Program-made: the position numbers and the translations under genes | Notes under the pieces: generated by a model | What the model saw: only the letters and a program-made list of their open reading frames with translations | The model's database searches: none | Told to the model about the DNA's origin: nothing | In this document: in pieces, positions 54,336-64,000 of the stretch | How the letters are laid out: each line of letters starts with the position of its first letter | Position numbering within the stretch: the first letter of the stretch is position 1 | Origin: Macrolepiota albuminosa | Lineage: Eukaryota; Basidiomycota; Agaricomycetes; Agaricales; Agaricaceae | Assembly (NCBI GenBank): GCA_027475525.1 | Contig: JAMWFC010000088.1 | Span: forward strand, 198,757 to 262,756 | Reading direction: 5' to 3' | DNA: 64,000 bases

Positions 54336-56350
54336 ATGATCTATGCCCTGAGATGCCCTGAGCCTCTCCCTCAAGGGGGTCTATATGAGAAGAACTCAGA
54401 AAAAATGGCTGAGATGGCAAGAGACTACCACAACAAACTCCAAGACGACAGGCCATATGCTGATGAGGCGACCAGGACTGCCAAAAAAGAAGAGATACTA
54501 AGGGAAATTAGAACGTGCACCTCTGAGGACAACAAGGCTTTACTTGAAGAACCCTTCTCCAAGGAGGAAATCCTCAAAGCACTAGAGAGCTCTAACCCAG
54601 ACTCTGCAGCTGGTATAGATGGAATCACATATGAGATGCTTAAGACCCTGCACAACTGTTATGTGTGTGACATCAAGGCAGAGGAGGACGCATTCGACCT
54701 TACTCTCCTTCTGTCAAATGTATTCAATGATATTGCACAAAGCAAAGTGGCACCCCTAACAAACTTCTCTGAGGGCTGGATGTGCCCAATCTATAAGAAA
54801 AATGATCGTAATGAAATCTTGAACTACAGGCCAATTACATGCCTGAACACTGATTATAAACTTCTAACAAAAGTCATGGCCTCCAGGCTGGCGAAGGTGG
54901 CACCCACCCTGATACACAAGAGCCAAGCTGGCTTTATACCTGGGAGAAGGATCTCAGACCAGACAAAGCTGATATGCATGATGATGTCTTATGCTGAGGT
55001 GATGGAGCAAAATGGCCTAATAGTGGCCCTTGATCAAGAAAAGGCATACGATAAAATAGAGCATTTGTACCTTTGGGAAGTCCTCCAGAAATTTGGCATC
55101 CCACAGATCTTCACCAAGATTATCAAGTCCCTCTATGGAGGTGCTGTCACATGCATCATGGTTAATAGTTTCTTGAGCTCCCCCTTCAAGGTGTCAAGAG
55201 GAGTAAGACAAGGGGACCCCTTTCCTGCCTGCTATCTGACTTAGCAATAGAGCCCCTGGCAGTGTCCCTACAAGCCTCAGACCTGAATGGATTCAAAATT
55301 CCCAGCTGCAAAGAGAAGCTGATTGCCAACCTGTTTGCTGATGATACCACAACATTCCTCGCTGAGGGTAACGATCTGGAAACATTGCAGACCCTGCTAG
55401 ACAACTGGTGTATTGCATCATCAGCAAAATTCAATGTTAGCAAGACAGAAATAATACCTATTGGATGCAATGAATTCCACAGGAGAGTGTGCCTGATGAG
55501 GAAAATGAGAGAAGACTCCAACCCAATCCCAAATAATATGCATATAGTTGCCAAAGGCGATGCTGTGAGGATCCTGGGAGCTTGGTATGGCAACAGAATG
55601 ATTGCAGAAGCCCCATGGAACACCCTCCTGGAAAGAATTGACAGGTTGCTAGAAAGATGGGGGATGACTAACCCCTCTATTGAGGGAAGGAAACTAATCA
55701 TACAAATGGTAGTAGGGGGCTCGACTCAATACCTCATGCAAGTCCAAGGAATGCCAAGGGCTATTGAAAACCATCTGACAAAATCCATTAGAAAGTTTGT
55801 GTGGGATGAAAAACTCTCAACAGTGGGGGAACATGTCCTGTTCATCCCAATCCACAAGGGCAGATGGGCACTCCTCAACATCAGAGCCAGAAATGAAGCT
55901 ATCGACGTCATGTGGCTAAAAGAGTATCTAAACCTAGGAGATGACAGACCCCTCTGGACCTATGTTGCAGACACCCTATTTGCCTTGAAGGTCCCACAGT
56001 CAGAGTCCAGAGTGGACCCACGAGTCTGGCAAAACATCTTCTTACAATCCTGGAAATCAAGCTTGTCAAGCAGATCAGGCCTCTGTGAAGACCTTCGGAC
56101 CCTAATAAACACCACAAAGAGGCATGGCATGAGAACAGAAGAGATAGCCTTTGAGAAAAAACTAACCCATGAGCAACCCATCTGGTTCCATGGCAAAGCC
56201 AATAACAAGATATGCAGACTCAATAATGGCAAGGCAAGTGAGTGCCTCAAGTATAACCATAAAGCCTTCATGGTAGGAGACATGGAAAGAATAGCCTGGT
56301 GCCTAGAAGCCACAGGACACCAGGAGTCAGATGAATGTGAGTGCCCATGA
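54336..56350 (+). pseudogene. LINE reverse transcriptase
   Basis: SNPDSAAGIDGITYEML, YRPITCLNTDYKLLTKV, QAGFIPGRRISDQ, VALDQEKAYDKIEH, GVRQGDPF, and the catalytic FADD at 55334-55345. One frameshift at about 55225, in a C/T run inside the RQGDP box, splits the ORF. The thumb and C-terminal part continue to TGA 56350. Confidence 0.88.
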
Positions 56351-57251
56351 TGCCTTGCAATCGACGAGGAATCTGGAGGCATGTGTAAAAACCCGGGTGC
56401 CTGTGCAACAAGGGCAAGAGCCCTCATAGACACCCTTCCCCCAAAATGGGACCCAAGAAACCCAAGCCCACTCCTGGAGGAGGAGGAGCACCCTGAAGAG
56501 CAACTCCAGGAAGAGGACCAGGAATGGTTAGATGTGGTGCCAGACCTGGTCACCAGAGGCTCCCTAGCCAATATCTTCTGCATATTCACAGATGGCGGGA
56601 GGTCAGACATGCTCCCAGATCTAAGGAAACCGCTAGAATCTAACTAAACACTTCTCCTGGCAACAGATGGCTCCTGCATCAACAACGGCTCTGAAAACGC
56701 GAAGGCAGGAGCCAGAGTATACTATGATGAAGACTCACTGCTAAACCGGAGTCTTAGAGTACCAGAGGGATGGAATCAATCCAACCAGACAGGAGAGCTG
56801 CTTGCACTGAAGGAAGCAGTGGAAGCGGCTCCAGAAGAAACAAACCTGTGAATCAAGCTAGACTCGAAATATGTCATTAACAAAATCACAAAACATCTGA
56901 AAAGCGATGAAGATAAAGGATACATTGACACCAAGAACAAAGGCCTCACGAAGGTGACAATTGCCCGACTTAGGCAGTGAAAAATGCCAATAAAAGTGAA
57001 GTGGGTGAAAGGCCATGTTGGCCATGCAAGGAACGAGGGGGCAGACAAGCTAGCTGGAGATGCCATCACCTTGGACCACCAAGAGCCTCTGGACATGTCA
57101 ATTGACCCTATCCTGCACCTGACAGGGGCAAAACTCATAAGCATCACGCAAGCGCTGGCCTACAAGGTGATAAGAGAGAAGAAAATGGCGAATAACCCGC
57201 CCACCCACACAAGAACACTACGGTCCATTGAGGCCATCAAGAACTGTGCGG
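56351..57251 (+). pseudogene. LINE C-terminal region with RNase H
   Basis: LLLATDGSC (first Asp), TGELLALKEAVE (Glu), KLDSKYVINKIT (Asp), VKWVKGHVGHARNEGADKLA (His/Asp) form a complete RNase H set. Stops: TAA at about 56645 and TGA at about 56849 and 56980. Truncated at 57252. Confidence 0.82.
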
Positions 57252-58203
57252 TGATAGGCTTCTACTTGGGCTGAGCGCATCAAGGGACATTATAGGCCAA
57301 CTGACACTTGACACACTGGAGACTCTAGTGACCGGCTTGAGTACAGAGCAGCCTTAGCTCTGTTGCGCTATTACAGGACTTATCCATTTTACTTGGTCAC
57401 CAGTTACCAGGCCTTCAGTACACCCCATTCACTTATACTATGGATAAAGGAGGCTCAGGATGTACAGCGCTAACACAATGGCGGGAAGGGACTCTAATTG
57501 AAACCCGATCACTTCCAGAAGGAGTCAGCAGTAGTTGCTGCCATTTGACGACACACTTCAATCAGAAGTCTAAAGGGATCAATATCGATGACGCAGGATA
57601 TACTTATAACCGACGGCTAGACTTGTCAGGAACTAGTACAATGAGTAGCGCGCCGTTAGTTGCCGTGGGTCATAATGCCATTGGTCGCCGTCAACCATGT
57701 GCAAAAGGTCGCCGTTAACAGGTCACCGTTGGAGGGAACCACGAGGAGAGGCGCTAGGAGGTAGCGCCGCAGACGAACTTTCTACCTTGGCAAACACGGT
57801 AGCACACAGTATATAAGATAGCTACATTGCATGTAAATAGCAACGAATCGTAACCTCTTGAGCACCCAAGTTACCCTTTGCATTCAAATCACGTTAGCTT
57901 GCTCAAACTTTGTCACTAAGTTGGGTGCTAGCCTTGTTTATCCCATCTTTGTCATCTACGGTGCCACCTACAGGCACGTTATGCTGCACTATTCGCCTTG
58001 TCTTCTATATCTTTGTGTAACTACAACGCTTACTGTTTGTCAGGTAGCACACGAAGCGCTATCATTTAGCACGTCATTTTAACCCCTTTGCTCGAGCACA
58101 CCAGGACTCTGTCGGGACTCCTCATAACTATGCACGCCAAGCGCTGGAGACGGCGTTGTACTGCGTATACGTCCAGCGCATCCAACCACAGTTGGTGTCA
58201 TCA
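57252..58203 (+). repeat. Element E 5' LTR
   Basis: 952 bp, TGATAGGCTTCTAC...GTTGGTGTCATCA; TATA-like gtatataagatag near 57807. Related copies: 41920-42990 (solo) and 27427-28475 (nested in B ORF2). It interrupts the LINE, so it is younger than the LINE insertion. Confidence 0.88.
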
Positions 58204-58206
58204 TTT

Positions 58207-58223
58207 TGGAGCCCACTGCGAGG
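58207..58223 (+). promoter_or_regulatory. Element E primer-binding site
   Basis: TGGAGCCCACTGCGAGG three bases after the LTR end; nearly identical site in element A (3171-3187, minus). Confidence 0.78.
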
Positions 58224-58444
58224 GGTTCTTCTGAGACAGAATTCCGCTGGAAACTCGAGCCCAGCGACAGCGCCGCCTCCTGTTGGAGAGCGCGTTTGAA
58301 CCAAGTACCACTGACTCACCACACTTACCAGGCGCGCTACCCAGGCAGACTTTGGATCAGGAGCTTGAGGCTGCCCCAGACAGCCTAGCCAAAAGCTTTT
58401 TCCCTTTTTCCTGACTGTTTGAGTACTTAGCAGGCGAAAACCAT

Positions 58445-59963
58445 ATGCCGCTTACTCCTCTCAAAGAGTTATCTAGGTCATTATCGCCAGCACCTAGCAA
58501 CTCAGAATTAATTGAACCCGTACCCACTACATCGACTCCAAGTAACACGAGTACCACTACCCTTCCTATGTCGACACACTCCCCCGCCGACATGGAGCAG
58601 CCAAATAACCAGCGCATGCCACCCAGAAACCATTTCTCGTTGCCAAAATGGGACAAAACAAAGCCCCGCGAGCTAACACAGTATTTCAAGGAGTTGGAAT
58701 ATTTACTATGCGACTGCCACGTGACAGACGATACTCAAATGAAGGAATACGCCGCCAGATACGTCTCATACGATACAGCCGAATCATGGACAGGTTTAAA
58801 AGAGTTCCAGGGACTTACCAATAATGCGGTGCCAAGGCCTTTTACCTATAATAAATGGAAGAAGGCTATCATCCATTTATATCCCGGCGCTGAGGAAGCT
58901 ACATGCTATATGGTAATGGAAATCCAGAAGCTAGTACAGGACACCTTTGTGGCAGGAATCTATACTCTAGGAGCATTATCAACTTATTATCGTGATTTCC
59001 AGCGGATAGCGAGGTGGCTTGTCCAGAATGGAAAGTTGTATGGAAACGAGGAACGATGCTTGTTCCAACAGGGTTTCCCCACTTCGTTGTGGACTAAGAT
59101 TGCACGGCGATTGGAGATCATTATGCACGACCATCACCCTGAGGAACCTTACGACATAGAAAAAGTCTTTGAGGCAGGAAAGTGGGTTTTAAAAGGCACG
59201 GACACAGGCATACCCTTACAACGACCTGGCACGGAACATGGAGGAATGGCACCTAAACTAGAGTTGCCAGCTCCTAGCGCCGCCAATGATCGGAGCGGGT
59301 TCGTCAAAAAGAAGGATTTGGAAAACACCGTTAACAACGTGGTCGCTAGCGTCATGAATAAATTGGAGACCTTGATCTCGACTAGCCTTTTGGCGCCTAG
59401 AGGTAACGTACAGATGGGCCTTTGTCATTTCTGTGGCGAGGCAGGACACACCATGACCAGGGGTCGATGCGCTATTCTTGAACAGTATTTGCAACAAGGG
59501 AAAGCGCGCCGTGGGATAGATGGAAAACTAGTCTTACCTTCGGGTGCTAGCATTCCTCTTTATCCTGAACATAAGACTTTCCAGGGACGTATTGACAAAT
59601 GGCACCGTCGAAACCCCAGGAATTTGGCAACGGGAAACTTGAATAGCACGGCAGCAAATGAAGCCAAAGCAACCCCCCAACAAGCGCTAATTCACGAAGT
59701 ACTGCAACTGAACGCCGTTAGTGAATGGCCTATGTTGTCATGAGAAGAAAGGATTGAGACCCTGAAAAGGGAGCTGAAGTCGCTAAAGAATCAGGTCTTC
59801 GATGGGGTGGAAATCAGAAAGGGCAAGCAGCCATTAAAAGACTACAGGCCCTTGGGAGCGACAACAGACCCCACAAAAGCTTCAACTCCGAACGCCAACG
59901 ACGAGGCACCAGAAGCAACTAAAGCACCAATCGCCGCTGCATCCTTATGCGGGCCTTGGGGGT
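58445..59963 (+). pseudogene. Element E gag
   Basis: ATG 58445 (MPLTPLKELSRS). Capsid-like region: HFSLPKWDKTKPRELTQYF, YVSYDTAESWTGLKEF. The knuckle is CHFCGEAGHTMTRGRC, CX2CX4HX6C, two residues longer than the usual HX4C. TGA at 59741; the frame then continues as a coiled coil (EERIETLKRELKSLKNQV) to a one-base shift near 59945 leading into the protease frame. Confidence 0.85.
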
Positions 59964-60857
59964 AACTACGTCCCACCCCTCAATCGCAACTTCGGAGCAC
60001 CAGATAAACTTACGGGGGGATATCAACCCACAGCGCCTATATACGATCTGGAAAAGTCTAAGGTAGTTTTTGATCGCATCATGCAGAGTCAGGTTACGCT
60101 CTCAGTAGGAGAGTTATGCAGCGTGGTGCCAGATGTCAGAAATCAGATGTGTACTGCGGTTACACCTCGACAAAATATAGCTAACAACGTAACGGCAGTG
60201 GATGAATGCGACGACGTGCTGCCTGGTTTTGCATACATAACTGAGGCGGTAGCACTGGAAATCAAGGAAGAGGCCATGCCACCCAAAGAGGCTACGTCCA
60301 TTGACCTGGTCGAAACTTACCTCAAATCGCTAAGATCTAGCAACAATCCGGCTATTCTAACCATGGCCCAGGACTCTCATGTGATTCGCTCGATCATGTT
60401 GACAGTTGATGGAAAAAGTGAGATAGAGTCTATCGTAGATAGCGGTTCACAAATTATTTCAATGGCTGCCGACGTAGCTAACAAACTGGGCATCATTTAC
60501 GACCTGACCATCATCCTTAATATGCAGAGCGCTAACGGAACCATTGACCGATCCTTGGGAATGGCCCGGAATGTGCCATGCGCTATCGGCAACCTTACAT
60601 TCTATTTGCAAATTCACATACTTAGGTCACTGGCGTACGACTTACTTTTGGGAAGGCCATTCGACGTGTTAGCAAGATCCGTGGTAAAGACGACGTCCGA
60701 AGAAGAAACAATGCTAACTATTAGCGACTCTAACTCTGGGGTCAGGAGAACGGTACCGACATTCCCCCGAGGGAAATTCCAGAAGCCAGAGCCAAGGAAG
60801 CGCCCTTATGTTAGTAACAATCCTTGCAAGTGTTTTCCAGCGCCATCAAGGAAATGA
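59964..60857 (+). CDS. Element E aspartic protease
   Basis: The frame from about 59950 (GGNYVPPLNRNF) runs to TGA 60855. Active site IVDSGSQII (about 60438), then NVPCAIGNLTFYLQIHI and LLLGRPFDV. It closes with a basic tail and overlaps the pol frame by 34 bases in the -1 direction. No slippery heptamer is obvious. Confidence 0.82.
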   Translation, partial: NYVPPLNRNFGAPDKLTGGYQPTAPIYDLEKSKVVFDRIMQSQVTLSVGELCSVVPDVRNQMCTAVTPRQNIANNVTAVDECDDVLPGFAYITEAVALEIKEEAMPPKEATSIDLVETYLKSLRSSNNPAILTMAQDSHVIRSIMLTVDGKSEIESIVDSGSQIISMAADVANKLGIIYDLTIILNMQSANGTIDRSLGMARNVPCAIGNLTFYLQIHILRSLAYDLLLGRPFDVLARSVVKTTSEEETMLTISDSNSGVRRTVPTFPRGKFQKPEPRKRPYVSNNPCKCFPAPSRK

Positions 60858-63304
60858 GTGATGAGAATCATGTAGATGAAGCGCTTATTTTGGACTATAA
60901 TCATTGGACTGGGCAAGTAACCCTTATATCACATACCCCTTTAGCCCCTGAAATTTTGAACTCTTCTACTTTGCTTACTAGCGAAGCTTTATCATACTTA
61001 TACCCCACCGCGTCCGATATTACTGAAAATCTTTCGACAGACACTTATTTCGTTTCTACACCTGATTCTAAAGAACCTTTGATATCTGGTTTCGCTAGAA
61101 ACCCAAGTTCTATTTATAACATGTTTGCTAACAACAGTACCCCGATGCGCAAAGGGGTTCAGGTTAAAAAGAAATACAAGCCAGTAGCGCTTAAAACGAA
61201 ACCAGTAGCGAGTAGCGTGCCCGAGGAATTTTGCATCGAGCGAAAAATTATTGGCAATCTGTTAGCTACTCTTCCTGAACTTAATCCGAATCCACCACCC
61301 TTCCGACCGACAGGACAATTTACAGAAGAACAACAGGTGCTATTTCTTAGTGCCCACGACACCGGTTTTTTATCAACAGCGGAAATGGACGTATTGGTCG
61401 ACATCATGCAAAAACAGAATGAGGCGTTTGCTTGGGAGGATTCAGAACACGGTAAACTCAGAACTGACTTCTTTCCACCAGTAGTTATACCAACAATACC
61501 TCATGTACCCTGGACCAAGCATAACCGACCTATACCGCTGGGCATTGAGGCCGAAGTTTGTCAAATTATTCGTTCCAAAATAGCGGCAGGAGTTTATGAG
61601 CCTTCCAATTTGGCCTACCGATCAAGGTGGTTTTGTATACTAAAGAAAAATGGGAAGCTACGTATAGTCCACAGCCTAGAACTGCTAAACAAAGTCATGA
61701 TTCGTCATGCTGGGGTACCGCCTTTTCCCGATCACGTCGCTGAATCTTTTGCGGGATGAATATGTGGCGCTACCCTAGATTTGTACGTTGGCTACAATGA
61801 GTGTTTGATCCATCCCTCTTCTCGTGACTTAACGACATTTCAAACGCCGTTTGGAGCGCTACGACTAGTGACACTCCCTATGGGATGGACGAACTTGGTA
61901 CCTATATTTCACGACGACATTACATTTATTCTCCAACCCAAAATACCCCACCATGTGCTCAGCTTTATAGACGACGTAGGAGTTAAAGGCCCAAAGGATT
62001 GGTGTCTTGTGAAAGGCAAACCCGACGTGCACCTGGAGAATCCCAATATTCGCATGGCGCTATGGGATTTTTTTCAACTGGTTAATCAAGTACTCCAGCG
62101 TATGAAGTATTGTGGTGGAACATTCTCAGGACACAAGCTGGTTCTTTGTGCGCCGCAATTTAAAATTTTAGGGCACGTCTGCACACCAGAAGGCAGGATC
62201 TCAGAGGCGAGCCGATTAGCGCTGCTGGAAAAATGGGGAATCTGTCATAACCTCTCAGAAGTCCGTGCATTTCTGGGCACCGTAGGGATCCTTCACATGT
62301 TCATTCATCATTTTTCACATCATGCGCATGCTCTTAATCGCTTAACTCAATCCGGAATCCCCTTTGAATTTGGACCCGAGCAGATTAAAGCCCAAAAGGA
62401 TTTAGTCAAAGCGCTACAGGAAGCAAAGCCCTTAGTGCCCATTGACTATACTACCGCCGATCCGGTCATCCTTGCCGTTGACACTTCATACATTGCTGTT
62501 GGCTTCTTCCTGTGCCAGTGCAACAGCTCAAATTGCAAGAGTAGGCGCTACAACCGATTTGGGTCGATTACCCTTAATGACAGAGGGTCGCGCTATAGTC
62601 AGCCTAAACTGGAGTTATACGGTTTATTTCAGTCGTTCCAGGCGCTGCGCATGTACCTCATTGGGGTTCAAAACCTGATTGTCAAAGTTGATGCACAATA
62701 TATCAAAGGAATGCTCCAGAATCCCGATATTCAACCTTCTGCCAGTATGAATCGCTGGGTAGTGGCGATATTTATGTTCCACTTTGAGTTAGTACACGTA
62801 AAAAGTGTGTTTCATGGGCCGGATGGACTATCAAGGCAGCCTAGACAACCGGAGGACAAAGCGCTAGACGATAGCAACAACGATGTGTTTGATGACTGGA
62901 TCGACCGATTGCATGGTTTTGTACATATCATCCAACTGCCTATTCCGGCACTTTGCGAAGATCAGCCAGTCTCTACTTGGCTACATCCTATTGTTCCGTA
63001 CCAACCGAAACCGTATCAGGCAACATTAACTTTTTACACGGCCAGTATCTATAACGTTGCTAAGCCATCTAACGATCTAAAGATAGTTGAAGAACCCAGA
63101 CTCTTATGGGAAGACAGTCAAGGCCTACCGTATTTGGCAGTACCTCAAAGCGCCAAAGCTAAGTCAGAAGATCAGCGAGTTGGCCAGGTCAGGAAGTGGC
63201 TACAGGATTTGCAACGACCATCAGACCTTACAGATATGGAATACGCCACATTTATTCAATATGCAACAACTTTTGTCATAATTGAAGATTGGCTTTGGCG
63301 ATGA
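60824..63304 (+). pseudogene. Element E pol: linker, reverse transcriptase, RNase H
   Basis: Linker with KKYKPVALKTKPV, RT with YEPSNLAYRSRWFCILKKNG, LVTLPMGWTN and the catalytic FIDD at 61964-61975 (Phe-Ile instead of the common Tyr-Leu/Val), tether, and RNase H with ILAVDTSYIAVGF and QPKLELYGLF. Stops: TGA at 61757 (ESFAG*ICGA, Arg expected) and 63302. In-frame throughout. Confidence 0.88.
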
Positions 63305-64000
63305 AATAGAAGTGGCGCTCACAAATTAGTAATCAAACCTGGTGGTAGAATCAGAATTTTATGCGCTATGCACAATGATTTAGGACATTGGGGACTCTAC
63401 GCGACGAGGGTGAACCTATTGGAGCGGTTCTGGTGGCCTCAAGTTAGCGCTGACATTGGGTGGTACATTCGCACCTGCCATCTTTGCCAAATCCGGCAGA
63501 CGCATCAAGTTCTTATTCCTCCAACAGTAGCGACTCCAGCACCATTGTTTGGAAAGATATATATCGATACTATGCATATGCCCAAGTCTGGATGCTATAA
63601 GTACATCATCCAAGGACGGTGTTCTTTGGTACATTGGCCGGAGTTTTGTATGCTCCAGCGAGAGAATACAGACGCTATAGCTAAATGGCTCTTTGAGGAT
63701 GTTATTTGCAGATGAGGAGCCCTTCACAAGATTGTGACCGACAATGGAGCACCTATAGTCAAGGCACTTACCTATCTCGTGAAGAAATACAATATACAGC
63801 ATATTCAGGTCTCTGGATACAACAAATGCGCTAACGGTATTGTAGAAAGGCCGCATTTCGATGTCCAACAAGTGCTATTCAAGGCGGTAGATGGTGAAGA
63901 GAGCTGCTGGAGCAAGGCAACTTACTCGGTTTTTTGGTCTGAGCAAGTTACCGTACAAAAAAGGATGGGCTGTTCTCCTTCCTACGCTGCGACTGGCACC
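63305..64000 (+). pseudogene. Element E integrase, N-terminal part (runs off window)
   Basis: Zinc domain HNDLGHWGLYATRVNLLERFWWP...CHLCQIRQ; core with IYIDTMHMP and, past TGA 63713 (Trp expected: CR*GALHKIVTDNG), the second Asp in IVTDNGAP and ANGIVERPHFD with the catalytic Glu. Confidence 0.82.

Larger units (their letters stand above)
53645..57251 (+). mobile_element. Tad-like LINE (non-LTR retrotransposon), truncated at both ends
   Basis: Order: endonuclease C-terminus, reverse transcriptase, RNase H. The 5' end is missing, as usual for LINEs, and starts inside the remnant of element D's 3' LTR. The 3' end is cut by element E's LTR at 57252. RNase H after RT is typical of the Tad clade. 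Confidence 0.85.
57252..64000 (+). mobile_element. Element E: Ty3/gypsy retrotransposon, same family as A, cut by window end
   Basis: LTR, primer site, gag with zinc knuckle, protease, RT with FIDD box, RNase H and the start of integrase, nearly intact: single-base shift near 59945 and TGA codons at 59741, 61757, 63302 and 63713. The 3' LTR and integrase end lie outside. Confidence 0.9.

Noticed and set aside
60824..60857. Programmed -1 frameshift between element E protease and pol
   Set aside because: The overlap geometry fits, but I see no clear slippery heptamer; left unproven.
1..64000. CRISPR arrays, rRNA, tRNA, bacterial operons
   Set aside because: No spaced direct repeats, no recognisable RNA genes; introns, TATA boxes and retroelements show a eukaryotic genome.

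Overview
The window looks like a transposon-dense island from a filamentous basidiomycete, most likely an Agaricomycete. Reasons: stacked Ty3/gypsy, Ty1/copia and Tad-like LINE elements of basidiomycete type, a trace of a KDZ/Plavaka-like protein, and one gene with four introns of about 50 bp that reads as a basidiomycete sesquiterpene synthase. That synthase (15917-17147) is the only convincing host gene, and it carries a frameshift. No rRNA, tRNA or CRISPR array was seen. Family names come from recognised motifs, not from database searches.

Layout. 1-3600 (-): element A, a gypsy element with a 'TGGAGCCCAC' primer site, cut by the window edge. 5059-5847: rearranged solo LTR. 7156-8490 (-): C-terminal part of a gypsy chromovirus (element C). 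8502-9238: solo LTR. 9245-14421 (-): decayed copia element with a solo LTR inside its reverse transcriptase. 15303-15905: duplicated promoter-like repeat. 15917-17147: terpene synthase. 17479-30093 (+): element B, a chromodomain gypsy element of about 12.6 kb with 222-bp LTRs and a large extra ORF after pol. 30201-30457: long inverted repeat. 30750-31850: KDZ-like fragment. 31950-38601 (+): element B', a decayed relative of B without integrase. 38602-43394: solo LTRs and AT-rich DNA. 43395-53654 (+): element D, a chromovirus with two tandem protease domains and a spliced antisense gene before its 3' LTR. 53645-57251 (+): LINE. 57252-64000 (+): element E, same family as A, running off the window.

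Three things stand out. First, B carries an ORF of about 1,060 codons between chromodomain and 3' LTR; its homologue in the diverged B' shows it belongs to the family, and removing a solo LTR with a 5-bp target duplication restores its frame. Second, D carries an antisense gene whose introns fit GT-AG rules and whose product has a Cys6 motif spaced like a Zn2Cys6 cluster. Third, thirteen perfect tandem duplications all have a period of exactly 77 bp; they look like assembly-graph overlap errors (k = 77). Removing them rejoins the pol, protease and ORF2 frames they break, so these elements are more intact than the raw sequence suggests. Most remaining interruptions are TGA codons where Arg (CGA) is expected, as CpG deamination would produce.
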